DNA of 11,100 bases. Source: Pseudomonadota bacterium (GTDB taxonomy: Bacteria > Pseudomonadota > Alphaproteobacteria > Rhizobiales > Rhizobiaceae). Where the stretch lies: NCBI GenBank assembly GCA_023419995.1, contig JAEZXF010000053.1:1-11100 (forward strand), read 5' to 3'. Positions within the stretch are counted from its first letter, which is position 1. Each line of letters begins with the position of its first letter. The position numbers and the translations under genes are program-made. Below are positions 1 to 6,538 of the stretch, piece by piece. The notes under the pieces were generated by a model. The model made no database searches. It was not told the DNA's origin and saw nothing but the letters and a program-made list of their open reading frames with translations.

Positions 1-22
1 CTGCTTCCCTGTCATGGAAGAG

Positions 23-47
23 GGAACCCGTCCGGCCCGGTTCCGTT
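23..47 (+). promoter_or_regulatory. EcfG-type (general stress sigma factor) promoter, full consensus
   Basis: GGAAC at 23-27 and CGTT at 44-47 are separated by exactly 16 bases, which matches the GGAAC-N16/17-CGTT consensus recognised by EcfG/SigT/RpoE2-type sigma factors in Alphaproteobacteria (family knowledge). The -10 element ends 39 bases before the ATG at 87, a normal promoter-to-start distance. It would place the UPF0104 gene under the general stress response. This is a sequence match only; no transcription start is known. Confidence 0.72.
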
Positions 48-86
48 CCGCAATCGACGTTCCCGGTTGCTTCGAAAGGCTGCGCA

Positions 87-1010
87 ATGGCCATTTCCCG
101 GCTCGTCCTCCGCTTCCTCGTGCTCGCTGCCGTCTGCGGCGCGGCGGTGGTGCTCTATCGTGCGCTCGGCCGCTACACGGTCGAGGAGATCGTCGCCTCG
201 GTCGGCGCCATTCCCGCGGCCCGCCTCGGCGGCGCGTTCGTCTTCGCGGCCGCCTCCTACCTGTGCCTCACCTGCTTCGACTGGCTGGCCGTGCGCTATG
301 CCGGCAAGCCGCTGCCGTGGCCCCGCACGGCGCTGGCCTCGTTCGTCAGCCTGTCCATCGGTCACAATGTCGGGCTGGCCGCGCTGTCGAGCGGCGCGAT
401 CCGCTACCGCTTCTATTCCCGCTGGGGGCTGGGCGCCGGCGAGGTGGCCAAGGTCATCCTGTTCTGCGGCATGACCGTCGGGCTGGGGCTGGCGGTGCTG
501 GGCGGGCTCGCCCTCCTTCTCTATCCCGGCGAGGCCGCTCGCCTTGCCGGGCTGAGCCGGCCGGCGCTGGCGGGGTTGGCCGCCGCCTGCCTTGCCGTGC
601 CGGTTGTCTATCTCGTCCTGGCGGCCTTCGTGCGCACGCGGCTGCGGTTCCGCCGCTGGACGCTCGATCTGCCCGCCCTGCCGCTCGCCGCCGGCCAGGT
701 GGCCATCGGCGCGCTCAACTTCGCCTGCGTCGCCGCGTGCCTTCACCAATTGCTCGCAGCGTTCTCCGAGGTGGCCTATCTCGGGGTCGCGGCGGTCTAC
801 GTCGTCGGCAACGTCACGGCGCTGATAAGCCATGTCCCGGGCGGGTTGGGCGTGCTGGAGGCGACGGTGCTCTACCTGCTGCCGGCGGGCGCGGCGATCG
901 GCGCGCTCATCGCGTTCCGCCTCGTCTATTGCTTCGTGCCGCTGCCCATCGGCCTGCCGCTGTTCCTGGGCAGCGAATATGGGCTGGGCGGCGGCAGGCC
1001 GCGCTGCCGG
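87..1010 (+). CDS. UPF0104 / lysylphosphatidylglycerol synthase TM-domain protein, 3' end lacks a stop
   Basis: Multi-pass inner-membrane protein of the LPG_synthase_TM (UPF0104) family, the membrane part found in MprF-type lipid synthases/flippases; without the soluble catalytic domain its substrate is unknown. The start at ATG 87 has AAAGG at 75-79 with a 7-base spacer. Hydrophobic segments are visible near residues 5-25, 45-65, 125-147, 160-182, 197-225, 229-246 and 258-295. The family motif HVPGGLGVLE lies at 249-258, and SSGAIRYR at 101-108 is also typical. Recognisable homology ends near residue 300, about full length for the family. Oddly, the frame then stays open to 2678 (863 codons) through sequence antisense to the phospholipase D gene. 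A one-base frame change near 985 would instead give a stop at 1049-1051. The gene is convergent with the phospholipase D gene and carries an EcfG-type promoter. The family call is firm; the 3' end is not. Confidence 0.82.
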
Positions 1011-2474
1011 TCAGAGGGCCCCGGGCATCAGGCGCGCCACCGCCGAGGTGACGATCTCGCGGGCCTTCTGCAGCGGACGGAGCGGCCTCTTGGGGTCGAG
1101 CAGGGCCGTGCCGAAAAGGGGCGAGGTGCCGCCATCGGGATCGACGGCGAACGGCCGCAGGCCGCGCGGCCGCCGGTTCAGCCGGTCGATCGCGGCGACC
1201 AGGGACCCGTGGCGGGTCGCGGCCGCGGCGCCCTTCGGCGAGACGTCGAGATGCTCGCCCAGCAGCCGGTCGCGCAGCGCGGCGATGGCGCGCCGCTCGT
1301 CCGCGTTCCTCGCCTCGACCGCGACGTCGCATTCCATGTCCAGCCCCTCGGACCGGTTGTTGAGGTTGGACGAGCCGACCCGCACCAACGTGTCGTCGAC
1401 GATCAGCACCTTGGAGTGGATGAGCACCTCGCATTCCTCTCCGGCGGCGTCGGGGACAACGGCGTACATCACGCGCAGCCGCCCGAAGCGGTCGGCCTTC
1501 TTCAGGCGCCGGATCAGCCGGTTGCGGTTGTGCGCCATGACGAACTGCTCGAGGACGCCGCGCGAGCTGCTGGTGACGAGGATGGCGATGCACGGGCCGT
1601 CCGGCTCGCGCAACCGGCGCGCCAGCGCCTCGCCGACCTCGAACGAGGCCAGATACTGCGTCTCGATGTAGATGTGGCTGCGGGCGGCGGCGATTGCGTC
1701 GTGGGTGAGCTGGATCGTCTCCTGCCGCTCGTCGAGCCCGGGCAGCGCCGGCACGGCGCGCGCGATGGCGGCCCGGCAGCCTTCCATATGCGGCGCGAGC
1801 TCCTCCGGCCATTCGGCGGGGAGCGCCGCGACCGGCGGGACCTTCTCGCCGACCGCCTTCTTCCAGCGCCAGCGGGCGAGGTCGGCGGCCGCGCGCGCCG
1901 CCGCGCCGCAGAACATCGTCTGCACGTCGTGGACCGGCCCGTAGGCCTTGCCGTTCGGCCGCGTGCGGTGCGGGCAGCGCACGGGATGCGCGCCGGTGTC
2001 CCAGCGCGCGGCGGTCAGGTCGATGCCGCCGACGAAGGCGACGGCGTCGTCCACCGTCACGATCTTCTGGTGGTGGGAGCCGCGCACGGCGTGGCGCCAG
2101 TCGAAGTGCAGATGGATCCGCGGATGGCTCCAGCCGTTGCGCCGGAACAGCTTCAGCGACTTGCCGGAATAGACCGGCCCCATCGCCCAGACGAGGATGT
2201 GGATGTCGAGCTCGGGCGTCTTCTCCACCAGCCCCATCAGGAGGTCGCCCAGCGTCTCGCCGTCCTCCTGCGGGCGCAGGCTGATGTCGGGGTTGAAGTC
2301 CCAGCCGACGATGCGGATCGACCGGCGCGCCGTGCGCAGGGTCCGGTCGAGCGCGCGGAAATACTCCTCGCCGTCGATCAGGAAGGCCAGTGCGTCCGCC
2401 TTCTCGATCCGCCAGGCGTTGTGCCCGGGCAAGAGGATCGAGCCTTCGGGCGGGAGAAGTGCATGGTCGTTCAT
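1011..2474 (-). CDS. phospholipase D / cardiolipin synthase-like protein (two HKD motifs)
   Basis: 487-residue soluble protein of the phospholipase D superfamily. Such enzymes hydrolyse phosphodiester bonds or transfer phosphatidyl groups, in bacteria often to make cardiolipin. Both catalytic HxK(x)4D motifs are present: HQKIVTVD at residues 135-142 and HSKVLIVD at 353-360. Each is followed by its usual context (VGGIDLT at 148-154; GSSNLNNRSEG from 367). No membrane segment or signal peptide is visible, unlike classical ClsA, so it may work at the cytosolic face of the membrane. I chose the ATG at 2474 over one at 2612 because a GGGGA box lies 7 bases upstream (2482-2486) and the extra 46 residues look non-conserved and low in complexity. 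A near-consensus EcfG-type promoter lies 29 bases upstream. It converges on the UPF0104 gene, suggesting a joint role in membrane lipids (inference). Exact substrate unknown. Confidence 0.9.
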   Translation of the reverse strand: MNDHALLPPEGSILLPGHNAWRIEKADALAFLIDGEEYFRALDRTLRTARRSIRIVGWDFNPDISLRPQEDGETLGDLLMGLVEKTPELDIHILVWAMGPVYSGKSLKLFRRNGWSHPRIHLHFDWRHAVRGSHHQKIVTVDDAVAFVGGIDLTAARWDTGAHPVRCPHRTRPNGKAYGPVHDVQTMFCGAAARAAADLARWRWKKAVGEKVPPVAALPAEWPEELAPHMEGCRAAIARAVPALPGLDERQETIQLTHDAIAAARSHIYIETQYLASFEVGEALARRLREPDGPCIAILVTSSSRGVLEQFVMAHNRNRLIRRLKKADRFGRLRVMYAVVPDAAGEECEVLIHSKVLIVDDTLVRVGSSNLNNRSEGLDMECDVAVEARNADERRAIAALRDRLLGEHLDVSPKGAAAATRHGSLVAAIDRLNRRPRGLRPFAVDPDGGTSPLFGTALLDPKRPLRPLQKAREIVTSAVARLMPGAL

Positions 2475-2503
2475 ACCGAGATCCCCGGGGCTTGTTGCAC
2501 AGC

Positions 2504-2528
2504 AACTCGCGTCGGGGACGATGGTTCC
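2504..2528 (-). promoter_or_regulatory. near-consensus EcfG-type promoter for the phospholipase D gene
   Basis: On the minus strand GGAAC (2528-2524) is followed after exactly 16 bases by AGTT (2507-2504), one mismatch from the CGTT -10 element of EcfG-type sigma factors. The -10 element ends 29 bases before the ATG at 2474. A short inverted repeat (GTTGC at 2494-2498, GCAAC at 2502-2506) overlaps the -10 side. Assignment is by sequence only. Confidence 0.6.
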
Positions 2529-2552
2529 TGTCGCGCCGGCGATCCCCCGGGC

Positions 2553-2566
2553 GAGCCGGCCGGCTC
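2553..2566. repeat. 14-bp perfect palindrome between divergent genes
   Basis: GAGCCGGCCGGCTC is a perfect palindrome lying between the divergently oriented phospholipase D and NepR-like genes. It could be a regulator-binding site, but in DNA this GC-rich such palindromes also arise by chance. The rest of the 2475-2670 gap holds only the phospholipase D promoter and the NepR-like leader; I see no clear promoter for the NepR-like gene. Confidence 0.3.
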
Positions 2567-2670
2567 CCTGCCGCGCCCAAAAAGCCAGGCAGGCGACGTT
2601 CCCGCCTTGCAAAATGCGCCGGGGGCGTGGATATCGGCAGGAGAGGATCGAACCTGTCGAGGCGCGCTCG

Positions 2671-2868
2671 ATGCATGATCAGGATCGCTCGGGCGAAAGC
2701 GACCCAGGCGCGGGTGAAACGGCGCGAGGGGAGTTCGATCACCTGTTGCGGCAGATCGAGAAGGAACCGGTGCCGGAGCGACTGCTCGCGCTTGCGCTGG
2801 AATTGCAGGCCGCACTGGTCGAGCGGCGCAGCCGGTCGCGCGGCGAGGAAGACCCGGACGACGCCTGA
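2671..2868 (+). CDS. small NepR-like anti-sigma factor (candidate)
   Basis: 65-residue acidic small protein without membrane segments. Residues 22-52 (from FDHLLRQIEKEPVPERLLAL onward) have the layout of NepR, the anti-sigma factor that holds EcfG inactive until phosphorylated PhyR pulls it away: a first helix, the short EPVPxRxL linker, then a second leucine-rich helix. The N- and C-terminal tails are polar and look disordered, as in NepR. The start at ATG 2671 has GAGG at 2659-2662 with an 8-base spacer. The helices are shorter and less typical than in canonical NepR, so this may be a divergent paralogue. It lies 179 bases upstream of an HWE histidine kinase, the kinase class that feeds PhyR, which supports the call. 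No ecfG or phyR gene is in the window. Coding status is likely and the NepR assignment is moderate. Confidence 0.6.
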   Translation: MHDQDRSGESDPGAGETARGEFDHLLRQIEKEPVPERLLALALELQAALVERRSRSRGEEDPDDA

Positions 2869-2905
2869 GGTGCGATCCGCGGGACGCGGCGCGGCATGTC
2901 CGGAG

Positions 2906-2931
2906 GGGACGGATCGGGGCTTTCCGGCGTT
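2906..2931 (+). promoter_or_regulatory. possible weak EcfG-like promoter upstream of the HWE kinase
   Basis: GGGAC (2906-2910) and CGTT (2928-2931) are 17 bases apart; the -35 box differs from GGAAC at one base. It lies 116 bases before the kinase ATG. A second, exact GGAAC occurs at 2959-2963 but has no acceptable -10 element at 16-17 bases. Apart from these the 179-base gap between the NepR-like gene and the kinase shows no clear terminator or other gene. Confidence 0.25.
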
Positions 2932-3047
2932 CGGTGCAGCCCTTTCAGCCCGATGACAGGAACCTTCCCGGCGGCTATTCTCACACGCTTCGGCGCAGGC
3001 CCGTCTGATGCGGCCGAGGGGACGAGAAGACGGCCGAGGTTGTGCTG

Positions 3048-4145
3048 ATGCTCGATTCCATGAATTTCCTGGACGGCGGCGGGAACATGGGGGCCGCGAT
3101 CCGCGACCATGACTGGTCCGCCAGCGATCTCGGCCCGCTGCAGACCTGGCCGCCGGCGCTGAAGACGGCCGTCAGCATGGCGCTCAGCTCCAAGTTTCCC
3201 AAATGCATCGTCTGGGGGCCGGAGATGATCGTGCTCCACAACGACGCCTTCCGTCCCATCCTCGGCGACAAGCCGCCCGCGCTCGGGCGATCCTTCCGCC
3301 AGGTGTGGAGCGAGGTATGGCACGAGATCGGCCCCATCGCCGAGCGCGCCTATGCCGGTGAGGCGACGTTCATCGAGGATTTTCCCCTCGTCATCGACCG
3401 GTTCGGCTATCCCGAGCAGTGCTACTTCACCTTCTGCTACAGCCCCATCCGCGACGAGAACGGCGTGGTGCGCGGCATGATGGACACCGTCATCGAGACG
3501 ACGGGAAAGGTCGAGGCGCAGCGGCAGGCCCGCCTTCTCAACGGCGAGCTGGAGCACCGCATCAAGAACGCGCTGACGGTGATCCAGGCCATCGTCAACC
3601 AGACCTTCCAGTCGGCGGTGGACAAGGAAGACGCGAAGGAGGCGCTGGTGGGGCGCATCGGCACGCTGGCCGACGCGCAGGCGCTGCTCACCCGCTCGAG
3701 CATGGCGGAGGCCGGCATCCGCGACGTGGTCGAGCATGCGCTCGCGCCGTTCCGCACGGGCAGGGGACGGTTCCAGATCGAGGGAACGCCGGTCAACCTG
3801 TCGACGAAGCAGTCGCTCTCGCTGGCGCTGGCCATCAACGAGCTCGCCACCAACGCCCTGAAATACGGCGCCCTGTCGGGCGAGAGCGGCGGGGTGACGG
3901 TCGCCTGGACGGCCGGCCGCCCCGGCACCGAGGACGAGCTCAGCCTGCGGTGGATCGAGCATGGCGGCCCGCCCGTCTCGAAGCCGAGCCGCAAGGGGTT
4001 CGGCTCGCGGATCATCGAGAAGGTGCTGGCGCAGGACTTCATGGGGAAGGCGCTCATCTTCTACGATCCGGAAGGCGTGCGCTTCGAGCTCACCACGCGC
4101 ATGACCCGGGTCGGCGGCGACCCCCGCTCGGGCGAGCCGGGCTGA
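3048..4145 (+). CDS. HWE-family sensor histidine kinase with PAS-like sensor, cytosolic
   Basis: 365-residue soluble kinase. Residues ~22-150 form a PAS-like sensor typical of rhizobial HWE kinases (WSASDLGPLQTWP start, FTFCYSPIRDE near 128-138). The catalytic part follows: H-box LEHRIKNAL with the phospho-accepting histidine at 170, N-box NELATNALKYGAL from 264, the diagnostic W-x-E (W302, E304) in RWIEHGGP, and the glycine-rich GFGSRIIEKVL from 317. No membrane segment, so the signal is probably sensed in the cytoplasm. I chose ATG 3048 because GAGG at 3036-3039 gives an 8-base spacer; GTG 3042 would be too close and ATG 3060 is also possible. HWE/HisKA_2 kinases commonly phosphorylate PhyR-type regulators, and the NepR-like gene just upstream fits a general stress input (inference). 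No response regulator gene is adjacent. Confidence 0.93.
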   Translation: MLDSMNFLDGGGNMGAAIRDHDWSASDLGPLQTWPPALKTAVSMALSSKFPKCIVWGPEMIVLHNDAFRPILGDKPPALGRSFRQVWSEVWHEIGPIAERAYAGEATFIEDFPLVIDRFGYPEQCYFTFCYSPIRDENGVVRGMMDTVIETTGKVEAQRQARLLNGELEHRIKNALTVIQAIVNQTFQSAVDKEDAKEALVGRIGTLADAQALLTRSSMAEAGIRDVVEHALAPFRTGRGRFQIEGTPVNLSTKQSLSLALAINELATNALKYGALSGESGGVTVAWTAGRPGTEDELSLRWIEHGGPPVSKPSRKGFGSRIIEKVLAQDFMGKALIFYDPEGVRFELTTRMTRVGGDPRSGEPG

Positions 4146-4192
4146 AGCCGGCCGCGCCGCGGCGGCCATCGGACGGCCCCTGAAAGGTGCCG

Positions 4193-4212
4193 GCCCTGCC
4201 CGTGCGCAGGGC
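4193..4212. repeat. 7-bp stem inverted repeat downstream of the kinase
   Basis: GCCCTGC (4193-4199) and GCAGGGC (4206-4212) form a perfect 7-bp stem with a 6-base loop, 47 bases after the kinase stop and upstream of the fadE promoter region. No T-run follows, so it is not a standard intrinsic terminator; it may still end or attenuate kinase transcription, or be chance in GC-rich DNA. Confidence 0.35.
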
Positions 4213-4218
4213 GGCGCA

Positions 4219-4244
4219 GGAACCATTCGGGCCGCTCTCGCATT
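4219..4244 (+). promoter_or_regulatory. possible EcfG-like promoter for fadE-ctaG-copD
   Basis: An exact GGAAC (4219-4223) is followed after 17 bases by CATT (4241-4244), one mismatch from the CGTT element. It ends 23 bases before the fadE ATG. Its -10 side overlaps the left arm of the inverted repeat at 4242-4263, so a protein bound there would also block this promoter. Moderate to weak on sequence alone. Confidence 0.42.
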
Positions 4245-4263
4245 CCTGTCTCGGTACAGGAAT
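4242..4263. promoter_or_regulatory. 8-6-8 inverted repeat covering the fadE ribosome binding site
   Basis: ATTCCTGT (4242-4249) and ACAGGAAT (4256-4263) are perfect inverted copies separated by six bases (CTCGGT). The right arm contains the fadE Shine-Dalgarno AGGAA (4258-4262), five bases before the ATG at 4268. In RNA it would fold into a hairpin that hides the ribosome binding site; in DNA it could be an operator for a dimeric repressor of the TetR/FadR kind. Its AT content stands out from the surrounding GC-rich sequence. The repeat is directly visible; the function is inference. Confidence 0.62.
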
Positions 4264-4267
4264 CGAC

Positions 4268-6538
4268 ATGGACATCCGCACTTTCCGCAGGAACTATCTC
4301 ACGCGCCCGATCTTCAGGCGGGCGGCAACGGCGCTGCCGCCGATCTCCGACACCGAGCGCGAGGCGATCGACGCCGGCACGGTGTGGTGGGACGGTGCGC
4401 TGTTCTCGGGCAATCCCGACTGGCAGGAACTCCTCGACATGCCGCCCGCGCAGCTCTCGGCGCCGGAGCAGGCGTTCATGGACGGTCCGGTGCGGGCGCT
4501 TTGCGCCATGATCGACGACTGGAAGATCGCCTGGGAAGACCACGACCTGCCGCGGGAGGTCTGGGACTTCATGCGCGAGAAGAAGTTCTTCGGCATGATC
4601 ATCCCGGAGGACTATGGCGGGCTCGGCTTCTCCAACGCCGCCCATTCGGAGGTGGTCCGCACGGTTTCGTCCGCCAGCGTCGTCGCCGGCGTGACGGTGA
4701 TGGTGCCCAACTCGCTCGGCCCCGGCGAGCTGCTGATGCATTTCGGCACCGAGGAGCAGAAGCGCCACTGGCTGCCGCGGCTGGCCGACGGACGCGAGAT
4801 ACCGTGCTTCGGCCTGACCTCGGAGGAGGCGGGCTCGGACGCCGCCGCCATGACCGACACCGGCGTGGTCGAGTACGGCCTGCACGACGGCCGCAGGGTG
4901 CTCGGCCTCCGGCTCAACTTCGCCAAGCGCTACATCACGCTGGGGCCGGTCGCCACCGTGATGGGGCTCGCCTTCAAGCTGCGCGATCCCGACAACCTGC
5001 TGGGCGGGGGCGAGGAGCGCGGCATCACCGTGGCGCTGCTGCCGACCTCGACGCCGGGCGTCGTCCATGGCGAGCGCCACATTCCGCAGTTCACCCATTT
5101 CCAGAACGGCCCGCTCTCCGGCAAGGACGTGTTCATCCCGCTCGACTGGATCCTGGGCGGCCAGAGACAGATCGGGCAGGGATGGAAGATGCTGATGACG
5201 GCGCTGGCAGCCGGGCGCGGCATCTCGCTGCCGTCGCAGTCGGCCGCCTCGGCGGCGATGTGCGCGCGGGCGACGGGCGCCTATGCCCGGGTGCGCAGCC
5301 AGTTCGGCATCCCCATCGGCCAATTCGAGGGCATCCGCGAGGATCTCGCCGACCTCGCCGCCAACGCCTACCTCATCGACGCCGCGCGTCGGCTCACGGT
5401 GGCTGCGCTCGACCGAGGGCACAGGCCCTCGGTGATCTCGGCGATCATGAAGTACCACGCCACGGAGCGCATGCGCCGGTCGATCGAGAAGGCGATGGAC
5501 ATCCACGGCGGCAAGGCCATCATCGACGGGCCGAACAACCACATGGGCGGCCAGCATCGCTCGGTGCCGATCGGCATCACGGTCGAGGGCGCCAACATCC
5601 TCACCCGCAACCTGATGATCTTCGGCCAGGGCGCTATCCGTTCGCATCCCTTCCTGCTGAAGGAGATGGAGGCGCTGTCCGACCCCGACGAGGAACGCGG
5701 CCTCGACGCCTTCGACGGTGCCGTGTGGGGCCATGTCGGGCACCTGCTGAAGAACGCCGGGCGTGCCTTCGTGCGCGGCTGGTCGGGCTGCGCCATCGCG
5801 CCCGCGCCGGGCGAGGCCGACCTGCCGCATCACTGGCAGCGGCTGTCGCGCTACGCCTCGGCCTTCGCGCTGCTCGCCGACTGCGCGCTGCTGACGCTCG
5901 GCGGCGCGCTCAAGCGCAGGGAGATGATCTCGGCCCGGCTCGGCGACATCCTGTCGGAGCTCTACCTGCTCGCCGCGGTGCTGAAGCGCTACGAGGACGA
6001 AGGCCGGCAGAGAGCCGACCGGGCGATCGTCGACTACCTCATGGTCCAGGGCGAGGAACGCATCTGCGCCGCGTTCGACGGCGTGCTGCGCAACCTGCCG
6101 GCCCGCGCGGCGGCGCTTCTGGTGCGCCTCGTCGCCTTCCCGTTCGGCATCGCCCACCGTGCGCCCTCCGATCGGCTCGCCGACAAGGTCGCGGAGACCC
6201 TGCTGACGCCGTCCTCCCAGCGCGACCGGCTGACGCCCGGCCTCTATCTGGGCGAGGGGCGCGACGACCACCCGATGCGCGATCTCGAGGAGACGTTCCA
6301 ACTGGCGTTCGAGGCTGCGCCGGTCGAGAAGACGATGCGCGAGGCCGGGCTGCGCGACGCCGTCGAGGCGCGCGAGCGGGGCATCATCGGAGAGGACGAG
6401 GCCGGACTGCTGACCCGCGCCAGGGAGGCCGCCGCCCGCGTCATCGCCGTCGACGCCTTCCCGATGGCCGAGGTGTCGCCGCTCGCCGCGGAGCAGCGCG
6501 CTCCGGAGGCGCGGAGAAAGGCGGCGCGCCATGGCTGA
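4268..6538 (+). CDS. fadE: FadE-type acyl-CoA dehydrogenase (with C-terminal DUF1974-like domain)
   Basis: 756-residue flavoprotein expected to catalyse the first step of fatty-acid beta-oxidation, oxidising acyl-CoA to trans-2-enoyl-CoA. Residues ~65-460 hold the acyl-CoA dehydrogenase core: IPEDYGGLGF at 112-121, the family signature GLTSEEAGSD at 182-191, GRGISLPSQS at 317-326, DIHGGKAIIDGP at 411-422, and VEGANILTRNLMIFGQGAIR at 439-458, where Glu440 sits at the usual catalytic-base position of the fold. Residues ~465-756 match the extra C-terminal domain specific to FadE. It lacks the N-terminal hydrophobic segments of E. coli FadE (814 residues), so it is probably soluble or peripheral. 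ATG 4268 is chosen for its AGGAA at 4258-4262; an in-frame ATG at 4187 lacks support. The stop overlaps the ctaG start by 8 bases, implying shared expression with oxidase assembly genes. Confidence 0.95.
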   Translation: MDIRTFRRNYLTRPIFRRAATALPPISDTEREAIDAGTVWWDGALFSGNPDWQELLDMPPAQLSAPEQAFMDGPVRALCAMIDDWKIAWEDHDLPREVWDFMREKKFFGMIIPEDYGGLGFSNAAHSEVVRTVSSASVVAGVTVMVPNSLGPGELLMHFGTEEQKRHWLPRLADGREIPCFGLTSEEAGSDAAAMTDTGVVEYGLHDGRRVLGLRLNFAKRYITLGPVATVMGLAFKLRDPDNLLGGGEERGITVALLPTSTPGVVHGERHIPQFTHFQNGPLSGKDVFIPLDWILGGQRQIGQGWKMLMTALAAGRGISLPSQSAASAAMCARATGAYARVRSQFGIPIGQFEGIREDLADLAANAYLIDAARRLTVAALDRGHRPSVISAIMKYHATERMRRSIEKAMDIHGGKAIIDGPNNHMGGQHRSVPIGITVEGANILTRNLMIFGQGAIRSHPFLLKEMEALSDPDEERGLDAFDGAVWGHVGHLLKNAGRAFVRGWSGCAIAPAPGEADLPHHWQRLSRYASAFALLADCALLTLGGALKRREMISARLGDILSELYLLAAVLKRYEDEGRQRADRAIVDYLMVQGEERICAAFDGVLRNLPARAAALLVRLVAFPFGIAHRAPSDRLADKVAETLLTPSSQRDRLTPGLYLGEGRDDHPMRDLEETFQLAFEAAPVEKTMREAGLRDAVEARERGIIGEDEAGLLTRAREAAARVIAVDAFPMAEVSPLAAEQRAPEARRKAARHG

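Noticed and set aside
12..833. A 273-codon minus-strand open frame opposite the UPF0104 gene
   Set aside because: Low-complexity charged composition typical of antisense GC-rich coding DNA; the plus strand encodes a recognisable membrane protein with a good start.
2614..2670. Extending the NepR-like protein upstream to an ATG at 2614
   Set aside because: The added residues are arginine-rich with no conserved look and no suitable ribosome binding site, whereas ATG 2671 has GAGG at the right distance.
2959..2990. GGAAC before the kinase as a full EcfG promoter
   Set aside because: At 16 and 17 bases the sequence reads CTCA and TCAC; the only CG-like element (CGCTT) is too far away, so only the -35 half matches.
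4061..6532. An 823-codon open frame on the minus strand opposite fadE
   Set aside because: Composition is rich in Arg, Gly, His, Gln and Asp as expected from the antisense of GC-biased codons; no domain is recognisable and the opposite frame is a clear FadE.
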